A DNA stretch of 33,377 nt from HdN1 sp052035295 (GCA_052035295.1 JBPOHS010000124.1:1-33377); one strand, 5' to 3'; shown: positions 8,069 through 15,913, numbered from the stretch's first letter. Program-made: numbers and translations. The notes: generated by a model from the sequence alone, not told the origin.

Positions 8069-9469
8069 TCAGACGATGAGTTTTTCCTTCACCCGTTTCG
8101 CTGCGGCTTCCAGCGTGGCAACCACCTTGTCCTTGTCGTAGTTGCGGATCTTGTCGATATCCAGAAACATCGAGAAGCCTTCGGTTTCAAATTCCATGTA
8201 GCTTTGTGTCGCTCCCAGGTCACGGCGCATATCCACCACTTCATAGATCAGCACCGGCTTGCTGAAGCCTTTCACACTGATTTCACCCCGATCACGACAT
8301 AGCACGACATCGCGTATGAGGTTGTAGGTCGGTTCGGCGATCAGGATTTCTCCCGGTTGTGCCAGTGATTCCAGGCGGCTCGCCAGGTTGACCTCCTTGC
8401 CGACGATCGTGTAGTCCATGCGCGTCTCAGCGCCGAAGTTGCCGACGGTACAATAACCGGAGTTAATGCCGACACGTACCTGCAGGGGCTTCGTGACCCC
8501 TTGCTTCACCCAGACCTGCTTGAGCGTCTTCATGCGCTTGCGCATTTCGATCGCCATCGACACGCAGGCAATGGCGTCCTGTTTGAGGCCGCGCGAATTG
8601 GGGTCGCCAAAAAATATCAGGATGGCATCGCCAATGAACTTGTCGATGGTGCCGCCATATTTCAGCGCGATTTTCGACATTTCGGTGAAGTAACTGTTGA
8701 GCAGCTCGGTCAGTGCTTCAGGCTGCAACTCTTCGGTGATTTCGGTAAAACCCTTGATGTCCGAGAAGAATACCGACAGCTGCTTGCGCTGGGTTTGCAG
8801 TTTGACATCCGTCTGGCCCGAGAAAATCGAGCCCCACACCTGGGGTGGCAGGTATTTGGTCAATTTGCGGGAGAGGGTGGCTGATTCCTGTTGGCGATTT
8901 TGCAATTCATTCTGCGCATCCATCAAATGGCGCGCCTGCCGGTTCGAGAAGAAACCCAACAGTGTCACAATGACCGTACAGGTGCCGCCGAGTATCGTCG
9001 TGGTCAGCGCATCGGGCATGGCCAGATGCGGCGTCGGAATGCCGAAGATCACCAGCGAGCCAATCATTCCCACCAGCATGGATGAGAGGGTCAGCAACCA
9101 GCCTCGGACGCCACCGAGGGCCATGGTGGCCGTGCTGACAATGAGAAACAGCAGCAGGCAGAAAAACGGGTTGAACGCCATGATGACGAAGGACCCGCCC
9201 GCCATGGCGGAATCGCCCATGATCAGCAGGCCTAGCGTTCGTTCCGGGTAGCGTTCACGAAAATAGGCGGTACCGGCATAGCTGGCGATCGGGTAGATAA
9301 TCGCGATGCCTAACGTCCACCAGAGGGACACCGGAAAGAAATCGCGGGCAATCCCCATTGCAAACATCAGCAGGCCAAACCCGTAACCCATCAGGCGTAC
9401 CCATTGCGGCTCCAGTTCCTGCTTCACCAGGTTGATGGGCGTAAAATCGAGGTTCAGGTGAGGGCGCAT
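8069..9469 (-). CDS. cyaB: Membrane-anchored class III adenylate cyclase, CyaB-like
   Basis: Makes cAMP from ATP. Residues 1-175 carry about six hydrophobic segments, a MASE2-like membrane domain; a short coiled linker (178-200) leads to a class III catalytic domain (about 230-410). Catalytic residues are present: metal-binding Asp237 (FFSDIKGFT) and Asp281 (KFIGDAILIFFGDP), adenine-selecting Lys277 and Asp352 (RMDYTIVGKEVNLASR), and transition-state Asn361 and Arg365. Lys plus Asp argues for ATP rather than GTP. The 466-residue length from the ATG at 9469 matches Pseudomonas aeruginosa CyaB (463), which it strongly resembles from memory. An in-frame ATG at 9598 would add 43 hydrophilic residues; neither start has a strong ribosome site. 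The C-terminal tail after 412 is of unknown role. Confidence 0.93.
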   Translation of the reverse strand: MRPHLNLDFTPINLVKQELEPQWVRLMGYGFGLLMFAMGIARDFFPVSLWWTLGIAIIYPIASYAGTAYFRERYPERTLGLLIMGDSAMAGGSFVIMAFNPFFCLLLFLIVSTATMALGGVRGWLLTLSSMLVGMIGSLVIFGIPTPHLAMPDALTTTILGGTCTVIVTLLGFFSNRQARHLMDAQNELQNRQQESATLSRKLTKYLPPQVWGSIFSGQTDVKLQTQRKQLSVFFSDIKGFTEITEELQPEALTELLNSYFTEMSKIALKYGGTIDKFIGDAILIFFGDPNSRGLKQDAIACVSMAIEMRKRMKTLKQVWVKQGVTKPLQVRVGINSGYCTVGNFGAETRMDYTIVGKEVNLASRLESLAQPGEILIAEPTYNLIRDVVLCRDRGEISVKGFSKPVLIYEVVDMRRDLGATQSYMEFETEGFSMFLDIDKIRNYDKDKVVATLEAAAKRVKEKLIV

Positions 9470-9630
9470 GCGACCTGTAAATCCTATAGCCTGCCGGCAA
9501 GGTAGTGCGTGTCTGTCAACGCGATAATGGGCGAACGGCCGAAATGGCCAGCCAGAGGAGAAAGTATGCTCAACTTCACCCTGCTTGGCATGTGTCATTT
9601 GGTAAATAGTAGTCTAGCTGAGAAATGAAG

Positions 9631-9656
9631 GGAAAAAGAGGGGGAACGAGTCCCCC
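9631..9656 (-). terminator. Minus-strand intrinsic terminator upstream of cyaB
   Basis: Read on the minus strand, GGGGGA and TCCCCC form a 6-bp stem around a 5-nt loop, followed by TCTTTTTCCC. No minus-strand gene ends here: the stem lies about 160 bases before the cyaB start at 9469 and about 33 before the alternative start at 9598. It could be an attenuator in a cyaB leader or the end of a small RNA. Confidence 0.6.
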
Positions 9657-9720
9657 TTAAAACGCCTCGCCTGGACTCACGCACATGCCGGACGAGGGTT
9701 CGTGTTGCCGGGCGCAAGTC

Positions 9721-9742
9721 TAACCTAATTCAATTAGTGTTA
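9721..9742. promoter_or_regulatory. Operator-like dyad between cyaB and the nitroreductase gene
   Basis: CTAATTCAATTAG (9725-9737) is a 13-bp palindrome around a central C. It is flanked by TAAC (9721-9724) and GTTA (9739-9742), which extend the symmetry with a one-base offset. It lies about 60 bases before the nitroreductase start in the divergent gap, a natural place for a repressor such as a MarR or TetR type. No regulator gene adjoins it. Confidence 0.45.
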
Positions 9743-9799
9743 GGAAGGCAGGCAAAATAATTTATGCTTGTGGCTCTACCTGACATCGCCGGAGACCTC

Positions 9800-10360
9800 A
9801 TGGATTCGTTGCTGGAACTGATCAAAACCCGTGTTTCCACGCCCAAACTGGGTAACCCCGTGCCGTCACGCGAACAGCTCGACGAGGCCTTTGCCTGTGC
9901 GCAACGCGCGCCGGATCATGGTCGACTTCGCCCGTGGCGGTTTCATGTGCTGTCCGGTGACGCGCTGGTGCAGTTGGGCGAACTGTATGTGTCTGCGGCA
10001 CGGCAACAGAATCCGGCGCTCGATCACGCCCAGGCCGAACGTTTGCGCGGCATGCCGCTGCGTGCGCCCATGATCGTGGTGGTGTCATGCAAAGTGGCGG
10101 TGGGGCACAAAGTGCCGGTCTGGGAACAGCTCGTGGCCGCAGGCTGCGCCACCCAGAACCTCCAGTTGGCCTTGCATGCGATGGGTTATGGTTGCATGTG
10201 GCGCACGGGCGACATGGCGTCAGACCCGCTGGTGAAAGCCCGTTTTGGCCTGGGGGAACCGGATCAGATCATCGGCTATCTTTATGTCGGTACGGTGCAG
10301 GAGCCACCCAAATCCGTTACCAATGAAGGTGATACGGTAGTTTTTTACGGGATGCCTTGA
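9800..10360 (+). CDS. Nitroreductase family protein, YdjA-like
   Basis: A 186-residue FMN-dependent, NAD(P)H-using oxidoreductase of the small nitroreductase fold. It resembles E. coli YdjA (183 residues) in the blocks CAQRAPDHGRLRPWRFHVL, LRAPMIVVVSC, HKVPVWEQLVAAGCA, GYGCMWRTGDMA and IIGYLYVGT. The family reduces nitro groups or related electrophiles; the physiological substrate is unknown. The ATG at 9800 was chosen for the GGAG six to seven bases before it; an in-frame ATG at 9764 has none. It is a single gene with an operator-like dyad upstream. A promoter for the next tRNA overlaps its stop codon. Confidence 0.93.
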   Translation: MDSLLELIKTRVSTPKLGNPVPSREQLDEAFACAQRAPDHGRLRPWRFHVLSGDALVQLGELYVSAARQQNPALDHAQAERLRGMPLRAPMIVVVSCKVAVGHKVPVWEQLVAAGCATQNLQLALHAMGYGCMWRTGDMASDPLVKARFGLGEPDQIIGYLYVGTVQEPPKSVTNEGDTVVFYGMP

Positions 10361-10385
10361 TTCCCGCAAGCAAAATAGGTATCTT
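10357..10385 (+). promoter_or_regulatory. Probable sigma-70 promoter of tRNA-Ser
   Basis: TTGATT (10357-10362) and TATCTT (10380-10385) are separated by exactly 17 bases. The stretch after the -10 box (TACGCGCC) is GC-rich, as in stable-RNA promoters under stringent control. The -35 box overlaps the nitroreductase stop codon. Transcription would start about 38 bases before the tRNA. Confidence 0.6.
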
Positions 10386-10429
10386 TACGCGCCTCCTGTG
10401 CTGGTGTTCCAGACAGGATGCGTTTCCCC

Positions 10430-10520
10430 GGTGAGGTGTCCGAGCGGTTGAAGGAGCACGCCTGGAAAGTGTGTGTACGTTAATAGCGTACCGAGGGTTC
10501 GAATCCCTCCCTCACCGCCA
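10430..10520 (+). tRNA. tRNA-Ser(GGA): tRNA-Ser (anticodon GGA)
   Basis: A 91-nt type II tRNA. The acceptor stem is GGTGAGG with CCTCACC, then discriminator G and an encoded CCA. The anticodon loop CTGGAAA gives GGA at 10464-10466, reading UCC and UCU. The long variable arm (TACG/CGTA around TTAATAG) is typical of serine tRNAs, and the T arm contains GGGTTCGAATCCC. A strong terminator follows. Confidence 0.97.
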
Positions 10521-10541
10521 GATTAGACATTGATGTCATTC

Positions 10542-10578
10542 AAAAAAGCCCCGATAGCGATATCGGGGCTTTTTTTTT
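10542..10578 (+). terminator. Intrinsic terminator of tRNA-Ser
   Basis: A 10-bp perfect stem, AGCCCCGATA (10547-10556) with TATCGGGGCT (10561-10570), loop GCGA, then eight more T residues. The run of A before the stem makes it able to act on both strands. Confidence 0.95.
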
Positions 10579-10953
10579 GACTTGTGTCCAGTCGGGGACG
10601 CGTCAGTCCTTCCAGCCAGCGCCAGCACTGCCAGCGCCAGCACTGCCAGCGACATCAAACACAGTGACGAAGGCTTTGACACGCTTACCTTTGACTCTTT
10701 GACTTCACGTTTAAAGACAAACTCACCATCAATTCCGCGAATAAGTCTCGCCGGATTATTCGGTTCTGAATTCGGAAGCGTGCGTCACCCGGTGTAGTGC
10801 ATCATCCAGTTGCAGGCCAAGATGAAAACTCCAGAAAAAAGCGTCTGTGGTTTTTGTCTGCAGGCCCTTGTAGCAATGCTCGACACCAGGGAATTATCAC
10901 ATCGCGAGGTTCAGCTCAAAGTGTTGGAGGAGTTTGGAACCAAATTGGCAAAA
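10579..10953. other. Gene-poor stretch after tRNA-Ser
   Basis: No convincing gene is seen. It holds a 15-bp tandem repeat near its left end. A plus-strand open frame from 10810 (or ATG 10819) reads like protein for its first 50 residues (for example REVQLKVLEEFGTKLAKSN), but it has no ribosome site and its last third is antisense to the acyltransferase 3' end. A minus-strand frame through about 10600-10790 also stays open without a start codon. These may be decayed remnants of genes inserted next to the tRNA. Confidence 0.4.
10616..10651 (+). repeat. 15-bp tandem repeat, 2.4 copies
   Basis: CCAGCGCCAGCACTG is present perfectly at 10616-10630 and 10631-10645, followed by CCAGCG. Each unit is itself built from a smaller CCAGC motif. 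It lies in non-coding DNA just past the tRNA terminator. Confidence 0.85.
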
Positions 10954-11160
10954 TCAAACACTATCGCTTTTCGAAAGTCCTTGCCTGGGCGTGGCCTGGT
11001 GTCCCCTGTCTGTTTTCTTTTCTCGCATCATTGCCACTACAGCAAAGAGTTTTTGCTTCATCACATCTGAAACCTGTTTTTCAATTTTTTTGTGCATGAA
11101 ATAGGCGAGTATAAAGACAAGAAAAAGTGTCACCCCAGTCACCAGATAGGGACAAAAAAA
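10954..11160 (-). pseudogene. Out-of-frame C-terminal end of the acyltransferase gene
   Basis: Starting at the seven-T run (minus strand) at 11160-11154, the -1 shifted frame continues as PYLVTGVTLFLVFILAYFMH followed by a basic tail (KKIEKQVSDVMKQKL). This is the last membrane helix and cytoplasmic end that acyltransferase-3 proteins normally have and that the main frame (ending at 11139) lacks. One extra T in the homopolymer would join the two frames. It is a frameshift mutation, a phase-variable tract or a sequencing error; the sequence alone cannot say which. Confidence 0.7.
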
Positions 11161-12095
11161 CCAGCGTAATTATCGAAAACCAGTTTCCCCATTTTTCCAT
11201 GCACCAGATAAAGCGGATAGGTAAGCCCTCCTATTGTCAAAAGAAAAGGCGTGGCTTTCATGTTGAATGCGCCTATGTGAGCCAGATAGAAAACGCCGTA
11301 GAACAGTGCAACCACCACGGGAGCAATCCACTTAACCCCTTCGGATTCAACATCGACAAATCCGTCAACGTGTTTGTATCCATAGATCATGGAAACGACC
11401 ATGGATAGCAAGATCATACCGGCATATCTGGCGCACATGCCTTGTTTGCGCGCCAGATAGAAAAGGGCGCCACCAATGAAATATGAAGAGTATCCGGGAC
11501 TGATAAACCACCCCATGACGTCAGGCTGTTCAAATACCAAATAGGCGCATGTGATGGCCAGCCAGGCGGGAATCCAGATCTTGTGGTGGCGGATAGCGCC
11601 AGTCAGAATGAGTAGTCCAATGCAGGCATAGAATTTGAGCTCGGCATGCAAGGTCCAATAAACACCATCGATGTCCTTGATGCCGACGTAGTCGTTGAGC
11701 ATTGTTGCATTGGCAAGGAAATCGAAAGTTGAGACCTGTCGCTCTGGCCGATCGAGAAAATATATAGCGCCGGTGGTGACGATGAGCGCGGCCCAGTAGG
11801 CAGGGTATAACCGGGTTGCTCTGGAAATCGCGAAGGCGACAAAACCACGATTCAGGGCGCTGGCCAGAATGACAAAACCACTGATCATAAAAAACAATTC
11901 AACACCAAGATATCCGAATTTGGACGCCAGCCCGATCGAGCCAAAGGTGTCGGCTGATCCGGTGACCCGGGACACATCTCTCCCGGTGTAGTGGTACATC
12001 ACAACGGCCATGGCCGCGACAAAACGTAGTAGGTCAAGCTCTGCAAATCGTGCTGGGGTACTTGATGTTGTGGTGGGACATTTTTCCGTTGTCAT
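11139..12095 (-). CDS. Acyltransferase-3 (OafA/YrhL-like) membrane protein, frameshifted near its end
   Basis: An integral membrane O-acyltransferase of the family that acetylates surface sugars, O-antigen, peptidoglycan or exopolysaccharide. The N-terminal block ARFAELDLLRFVAAMAVVMYHY carries the family's conserved Arg and the catalytic-type His of the first helix; FGYLGVELFFMISGFVI is the second signature. About nine helices follow, ending with YPLYLVHGKMGKLVF. The frame stops soon after, before the final helix, which continues in another frame (10954-11160). The start is uncertain: ATG 12095 has a GGATGAG upstream, while ATG 12107 and TTG 12170 are alternatives. It stands alone, with no glycan cluster beside it, in DNA that looks AT-richer than the flanks, which fits horizontal acquisition. 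Confidence 0.85.
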   Translation of the reverse strand: MTTEKCPTTTSSTPARFAELDLLRFVAAMAVVMYHYTGRDVSRVTGSADTFGSIGLASKFGYLGVELFFMISGFVILASALNRGFVAFAISRATRLYPAYWAALIVTTGAIYFLDRPERQVSTFDFLANATMLNDYVGIKDIDGVYWTLHAELKFYACIGLLILTGAIRHHKIWIPAWLAITCAYLVFEQPDVMGWFISPGYSSYFIGGALFYLARKQGMCARYAGMILLSMVVSMIYGYKHVDGFVDVESEGVKWIAPVVVALFYGVFYLAHIGAFNMKATPFLLTIGGLTYPLYLVHGKMGKLVFDNYAGFFVPIW

Positions 12096-12499
12096 GCTTG
12101 CGCTCATCCATTGGGCAAAGACAACGGCAAAGCACAATAGGTGCCAAGAAGGAATATGTAGCAATATCAATAATATAGTGTTATGACCGGTTGGACATTT
12201 GTAAGTTTGTTCGACAGAAGGAAAGCGCTACAGAACTAAGGATTTAACACCTGGCTGAATCATCTTCGACGGGTAGCAGGCCTATGAGGTGAGCCCCCAG
12301 TTGTCATCCTGATTCCCCGGCATAAGTTGTTGGGTGCATGCAAAGAACCCATCACTGTCGCCTCCTGTTTGATGTCTGGGCAAGCTCGTATGTGTGCAAG
12401 CGTACGGAACAAGCTCCGCCTTGGGCGCATTCTCAATCCTGGTGAAGAGTTCCCAGCGAATCACCGAGAATCGTATTTCAAATAGAAAGGGATAACACA
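12096..12499. other. Intergenic region between acyltransferase and outer-membrane protein genes
   Basis: About 400 bases separate these divergent genes. No open frame with a start and ribosome site is convincing on either strand. It must hold the promoters of both genes, but no pair of boxes close to consensus was found. A ribosome site AAAGGG lies just before the downstream gene. Confidence 0.4.
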
Positions 12500-13072
12500 A
12501 TGACAAATTCAAATCGTTTGCTGGTTTCCGCAGGCGCGGCAATCGTCATGATGGGGGCAGGGAGTGTCTGCACATCCAGCGCAATCGCGGCTGATTCGGC
12601 TTTCTACGTGGGTGGCGGGTATGGGATGAGCCGGGTTGATAACGCCGATTTTGACGACGACACGAATGTACTGAAAGCTTTTGTGGGCGGTAAGTTCATG
12701 GATTACTTTGGTGTTGAAGCGGCGGCGCTGGATTACGGTAGCGCGAACGACAACGACGTGAAATCTGATCTTACCGGCTACACCGTGGCAGCGATTGGTT
12801 TTCTGCCATTTACCGACAGTTTCGAAGGCTTTCTCAAAGTCGGCAATTTATGGTGGGAAAACGATATCCGTTTGCTCGGACTCAAATATTCATTTGACGG
12901 TGAAGAGCTTTTTTACGGCGCAGGATTCAATTTCTACTTCAATAAGGCTTTGGCGCTACGGGTTGAGCTGGAACGTTATGCCGTGCAATTGAGCGACAAT
13001 GAAGTGGGCATGAATATCGATGAGGATATTGATGTTGATGTGGCCAGCGTAGGCGTGGTTTTTAATTTCTAG
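12500..13072 (+). CDS. Small outer-membrane beta-barrel protein (OmpA-type barrel)
   Basis: A 190-residue precursor with a signal peptide: a hydrophobic core around residues 9-28 and probable cleavage after AIA near 30. The mature part (about 160 residues) shows alternating hydrophobic strands and starts FYVGGGYGMSRVD, typical of the 8-strand barrel family of OmpA N-domains, OmpW and related proteins. The C-terminus, VASVGVVFNF, ends in Phe, the BAM-recognition signal. There is no periplasmic OmpA domain. A ribosome site AAAGGG precedes the ATG. Its function (adhesion, small-solute pore or stress) cannot be told. It is convergent with the Crp/Fnr gene, 31 bases away. Confidence 0.85.
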   Translation: MTNSNRLLVSAGAAIVMMGAGSVCTSSAIAADSAFYVGGGYGMSRVDNADFDDDTNVLKAFVGGKFMDYFGVEAAALDYGSANDNDVKSDLTGYTVAAIGFLPFTDSFEGFLKVGNLWWENDIRLLGLKYSFDGEELFYGAGFNFYFNKALALRVELERYAVQLSDNEVGMNIDEDIDVDVASVGVVFNF

Positions 13073-13103
13073 CCGGTCCTCTCTGCTGGTACTTGCTGAG
13101 GCG

Positions 13104-13859
13104 TCAATCTTCATGTGCCAGTTCATGCTGAACACGGGATGCGAAAGGCAACAAACGATCAGCTTCTTTTTTGACGACAGCGTAGCACTCGCAACTTAGC
13201 TGTTCCATTCGCACCCGGTTCAGTACGGTGATATGGCCACGGCAATAATGTATCACGCCAAGCTTTTGCAGCTTGCCCGCTGCCTCGGTCACGCCTTCAC
13301 GGCGAACACCGAGCATGTTGGCAATCAATTCTTGTGTCATGTTGATCTTGTTCCCATCAAGACGATCAAGCGACATCAGTAACCAGCGACAAAGCTGTTG
13401 ATCTATTGAGTGATGTCGATTGCAAACCGCTGTTTGTGCCATCTGCGTGATCAGCGATTGTGTGTAGTGCAGCAGCAGCGTCAACGTCTCGCCATGGCGA
13501 TTGAACTCCTCCTTGAGCCTTTTGGCAGGCAGCCGGTAAGCAACCCCCTCACTTTGTACGACGGCACGGCTTAGCGAGCTTTTGGCATCCATCAAAAGCG
13601 CGACGCCCACAAGCCCATCGTTACCAATCATGGAAATCTCTGCAGACGCTCCTTCTGACGTGACATAAAGCAAAGATACGATGGAGTTGGTGGGAAAATA
13701 ACCATAATTCTGCGTATCACCCGATTCGAACAATACTTTTCCAAGCGGCAAATACACCTGTTCAAGCAAGGGGAATATACGTTCTTGTACCGCTGGCGAC
13801 AGAGCGGCAAGCAAACAGTTTTGTTCAGGGTAATGAATGTTTTCTGCGCGTTGTTGCAT
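13104..13859 (-). CDS. Crp/Fnr-family transcriptional regulator
   Basis: 251 residues with an N-terminal cyclic-nucleotide-binding-like fold (about 15-135, with LPLGKVLFESGD and AEISMIGNDGLVGVALLM) and a C-terminal winged helix-turn-helix (about 165-225, INMTQELIANMLGVRREGVTEAAGKLQKLG). It lacks the N-terminal cysteine set of FNR and the exact cAMP pocket of CRP, so the ligand is unknown. The type is common in proteobacteria beside stress genes. It is transcribed away from the Lmo0937-type/DUF4398/OmpA genes, starting about 270 bases from them, and is a natural candidate to control them. A CRP-like half-site TGTGA lies just upstream of its start, near 13893. Confidence 0.92.
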   Translation of the reverse strand: MQQRAENIHYPEQNCLLAALSPAVQERIFPLLEQVYLPLGKVLFESGDTQNYGYFPTNSIVSLLYVTSEGASAEISMIGNDGLVGVALLMDAKSSLSRAVVQSEGVAYRLPAKRLKEEFNRHGETLTLLLHYTQSLITQMAQTAVCNRHHSIDQQLCRWLLMSLDRLDGNKINMTQELIANMLGVRREGVTEAAGKLQKLGVIHYCRGHITVLNRVRMEQLSCECYAVVKKEADRLLPFASRVQHELAHED

Positions 13860-14128
13860 ATTGGCGTCCGTGCAAATGGGTGTTGGATCAATTGTGATAG
13901 AGATAGTTTCAGTGAAATATTTTGTGGATTATCGGAAGTGCATTATTTGTACTGTATTTTTATTTTATTCCGATGGCAACCGGCCTGTGTGGAAAACAGG
14001 AAGGTTCGGCAAGCGATTTGCCGCGATCAAATAAGTCGTCTTTCGTACGCTATCGCACCGATGCCTGTGCACGGGAATATGCACACTGGCTACTACATCA
14101 CAATGGCCGGAAAAGTGGGGATGCCTAT

Positions 14129-14275
14129 ATGTTGGAAACAATTGCAATTGTCCTGCTGATTTTGTGGGCGCTGGGCCTGGTGTCATCATACACATTGGGC
14201 GGTTTCATCCATCTCTTGCTGGTTGCCGTGATTGTTGTTGTGCTTATCCGTGTGCTGCAAGGACGGCGAATTTGA
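14129..14275 (+). CDS. Lmo0937-family small membrane protein
   Basis: A 48-residue hydrophobic peptide, MLETIAIVLLILWALGLVSS at its start and ending VVVLIRVLQGRRI. It has two membrane segments separated by the YTLGGFIHLL turn. It matches the widespread Lmo0937 family of about 50-residue membrane proteins, which often sit beside stress genes; their function is unknown. The ATG at 14129 is chosen because the family begins exactly MLETI; GTGGGG lies about ten bases upstream. The frame is open further upstream but that part has no family resemblance. The next gene starts 36 bases downstream. Confidence 0.88.
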   Translation: MLETIAIVLLILWALGLVSSYTLGGFIHLLLVAVIVVVLIRVLQGRRI

Positions 14276-14311
14276 TTTCGCTCCGCAGGTTAAATAAAAA
14301 GGAAATTCAAG

Positions 14312-14728
14312 ATGACCAGTCGTATTCATTCATTTAAAGAAATCCCAAAAAGGGAGACTGCGCAGCGGGCAGCGCTTGCAGCAGCAGGTTTGTTTGCGAT
14401 CGCTGCCTGTGTGACAGAACCGGTGCCACCAGATCAGGAAATGCAGGCGGCTGCTCAGGCCATTACCAGCGCAGAACAGGCGCGCGTTGCCGATTATGCG
14501 TCGCCTGAATTGGGTGAAGCACGAGATAAACTTGCCGCCGCCAACGCTGCTGCTCAACAGAAAAACATGGTGGAAGCAAAACGCTTGGCAGAGCAAGCTC
14601 GTTTGGATGCAGAGCTGGCAACAGCCAGAGCGAGCGTCATCAAGGCCACAACGGTCAATGATGAAATGAAAAAAGGCACTAAAAGTCTACAGCAGGAAAT
14701 GCAGCGTAACACAGGAATAACACAATGA
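14312..14728 (+). CDS. DUF4398 lipoprotein
   Basis: A 138-residue predicted lipoprotein. The signal has a long basic N-region, a core AALAAAGLFAIAAC and lipobox Cys33 (I-A-A-C). The mature part is almost all alpha-helical and Ala/Gln/Glu-rich (AITSAEQARVADYASPELGEA... then AKRLAEQARLDAELATARAS), the pattern of DUF4398. Such proteins are typically encoded directly before an OmpA-domain lipoprotein, as here, where the stop overlaps the next start by four bases (ATGA at 14725). It is probably a periplasmic helical partner of that protein at the outer membrane. Ribosome site AAGGAA. No enzymatic motif is visible. Confidence 0.88.
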   Translation: MTSRIHSFKEIPKRETAQRAALAAAGLFAIAACVTEPVPPDQEMQAAAQAITSAEQARVADYASPELGEARDKLAAANAAAQQKNMVEAKRLAEQARLDAELATARASVIKATTVNDEMKKGTKSLQQEMQRNTGITQ

Positions 14729-15564
14729 ATGCTTCTTTAACAAATAAAATACTCGCGATAACGGTTCTGGCAATGCTGTTGAGTGCCTGTCCGGCAGTGC
14801 CTATGCCTCCGGAAGGTTCGGCGGATGTGCGCAAAAAATTGATACAGCTACAATCTGACCCGCAACTGGCCACGCGCGCCCCGGTTGCCATCAAGGAAGC
14901 GGAGCAAGCTGTCGTGGCCGCAGAAACCCCACTGGAAGATCCTGCTCTTGGACAGCATTTGGTCTATGTCGCAGATCGCAAAGTAGACATTGCTGCGGCC
15001 CGTGCAAAAAGCCGGTGGCTGGAAGATCAGCGTGACTCACTGAGCGAGCAGCGCGAAGACGCACGATTGGATTCGCGAACGCGCGAAGCGGATGCGGCGC
15101 GTATGGACGCTGAACAGGCAAGATTTGATACCAAGGCTGCATATGCGCAGAGTGATGAATTGCAGCGTCAAATCAATGATCTCAACGCCAAGGCTACCGA
15201 GCGGGGGCTTGTTGTAACGTTGGGAGATTTACTGTTTTCTACCGGAAAATCCGAGCTAAAAAGCAATGCAAGCGAGCATCTCAACAAATTGGCAGCCTTT
15301 CTTGAAAAATACACGGATAGAAACGTTGTCATTGAAGGCCATACCGATAGCGTAGGCGGGGAAGCGAATAATTATTCCTTGTCACAGCGGCGTGCAGATG
15401 CCGTGAAAGCGTATTTGCTGGGTAAAGGGATTTCATCTGGTCGAATCGAATCGTCGGGTAAAGGTGAGGGCATTCCGGTTGCGGATAACGGCTCTTCCTC
15501 AGGGCGGCAACAGAATCGACGGGTAGAAGTTGTCATCATCAATGCGTCCACTTCCTCGCGATAG
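14725..15564 (+). CDS. OmpA-domain lipoprotein with helical N-terminal region
   Basis: A 279-residue predicted lipoprotein with lipobox LLSAC (Cys22), a helical, charged middle region (about 35-155, DUF4398-like and probably coiled coil), and a C-terminal OmpA peptidoglycan-binding domain (about 165-275). The latter shows LLFSTGKSELKSNA, VIEGHTDSVGG and YSLSQRRADAVKAYL, with the Asp and Arg that bind diaminopimelate. It would tether the outer membrane to the cell wall. It is translationally coupled to the DUF4398 gene. A 21-bp perfect inverted repeat follows about 30 bases after the stop. Confidence 0.93.
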   Translation: MNASLTNKILAITVLAMLLSACPAVPMPPEGSADVRKKLIQLQSDPQLATRAPVAIKEAEQAVVAAETPLEDPALGQHLVYVADRKVDIAAARAKSRWLEDQRDSLSEQREDARLDSRTREADAARMDAEQARFDTKAAYAQSDELQRQINDLNAKATERGLVVTLGDLLFSTGKSELKSNASEHLNKLAAFLEKYTDRNVVIEGHTDSVGGEANNYSLSQRRADAVKAYLLGKGISSGRIESSGKGEGIPVADNGSSSGRQQNRRVEVVIINASTSSR

Positions 15565-15913
15565 TATGCCGCCTCTGCGATAACGAGGGCTTGCATGGCA
15601 ACCACCTGCACACTATCAGGTGTGCAGGTGGTTGCCATGCATACTGCCCACTCCATGGGGTATCATGGATAATTTATTCCCCCGCATTTTTCAGTCATTC
15701 CTTCGCTTATCTCCTCGCTACGTTTACATGGTCTGTTTTATTCCGGGTTTTGGGACTTCTTGCTGATGTTTTTGATCCCGGGTTCTGCCTGATATTGGTG
15801 AGCATTTTTTCATAAGTGCGGAAGCGCACTGACGTGTTGTGCGCAGAAGCGCATTGTCATGGCACAGACACCCGGCAATTTCGCAGAGTGTATGAATGTA
15901 AACAGAGGCTACC
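15565..15913. other. Intergenic region between OmpA and CsbD-domain genes
   Basis: It begins with a long perfect inverted repeat, then a T-rich stretch. A plus-strand frame from 15591 to 15815 stays open and is hydrophobic near its end, but its start lies inside the inverted repeat and it has no ribosome site. GAAGCGCA occurs twice (about 15827 and 15851). The promoter of the CsbD-domain gene must lie here but is not clear. Confidence 0.4.
15592..15641. repeat. Perfect 21-bp inverted repeat after the OmpA gene
   Basis: Arms 15592-15612 and 15621-15641 are perfectly complementary around the 8-nt loop CTATCAGG. This is longer than most intrinsic terminators and has no T tract, but its place 28 bases after a stop codon suggests transcript termination or 3'-end protection. 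A small mobile hairpin element is another possibility. Confidence 0.85.

Noticed and set aside
10616..10651. Possible tRNA-adjacent attachment-site repeat
   Set aside because: The 15-bp unit does not match the tRNA 3' end and there is no second tRNA-end copy or integrase in the window.
10810..11070. Plus-strand open frame of 86 codons after tRNA-Ser
   Set aside because: No ribosome site, no recognised family, and the last third is antisense to the acyltransferase end. It may be a remnant, so it is mentioned in the gap entry only.
15591..15815. Plus-strand open frame of 74 codons beginning in the 21-bp inverted repeat
   Set aside because: Its start lies in the hairpin arm, there is no ribosome site, and the composition follows a T-rich stretch.
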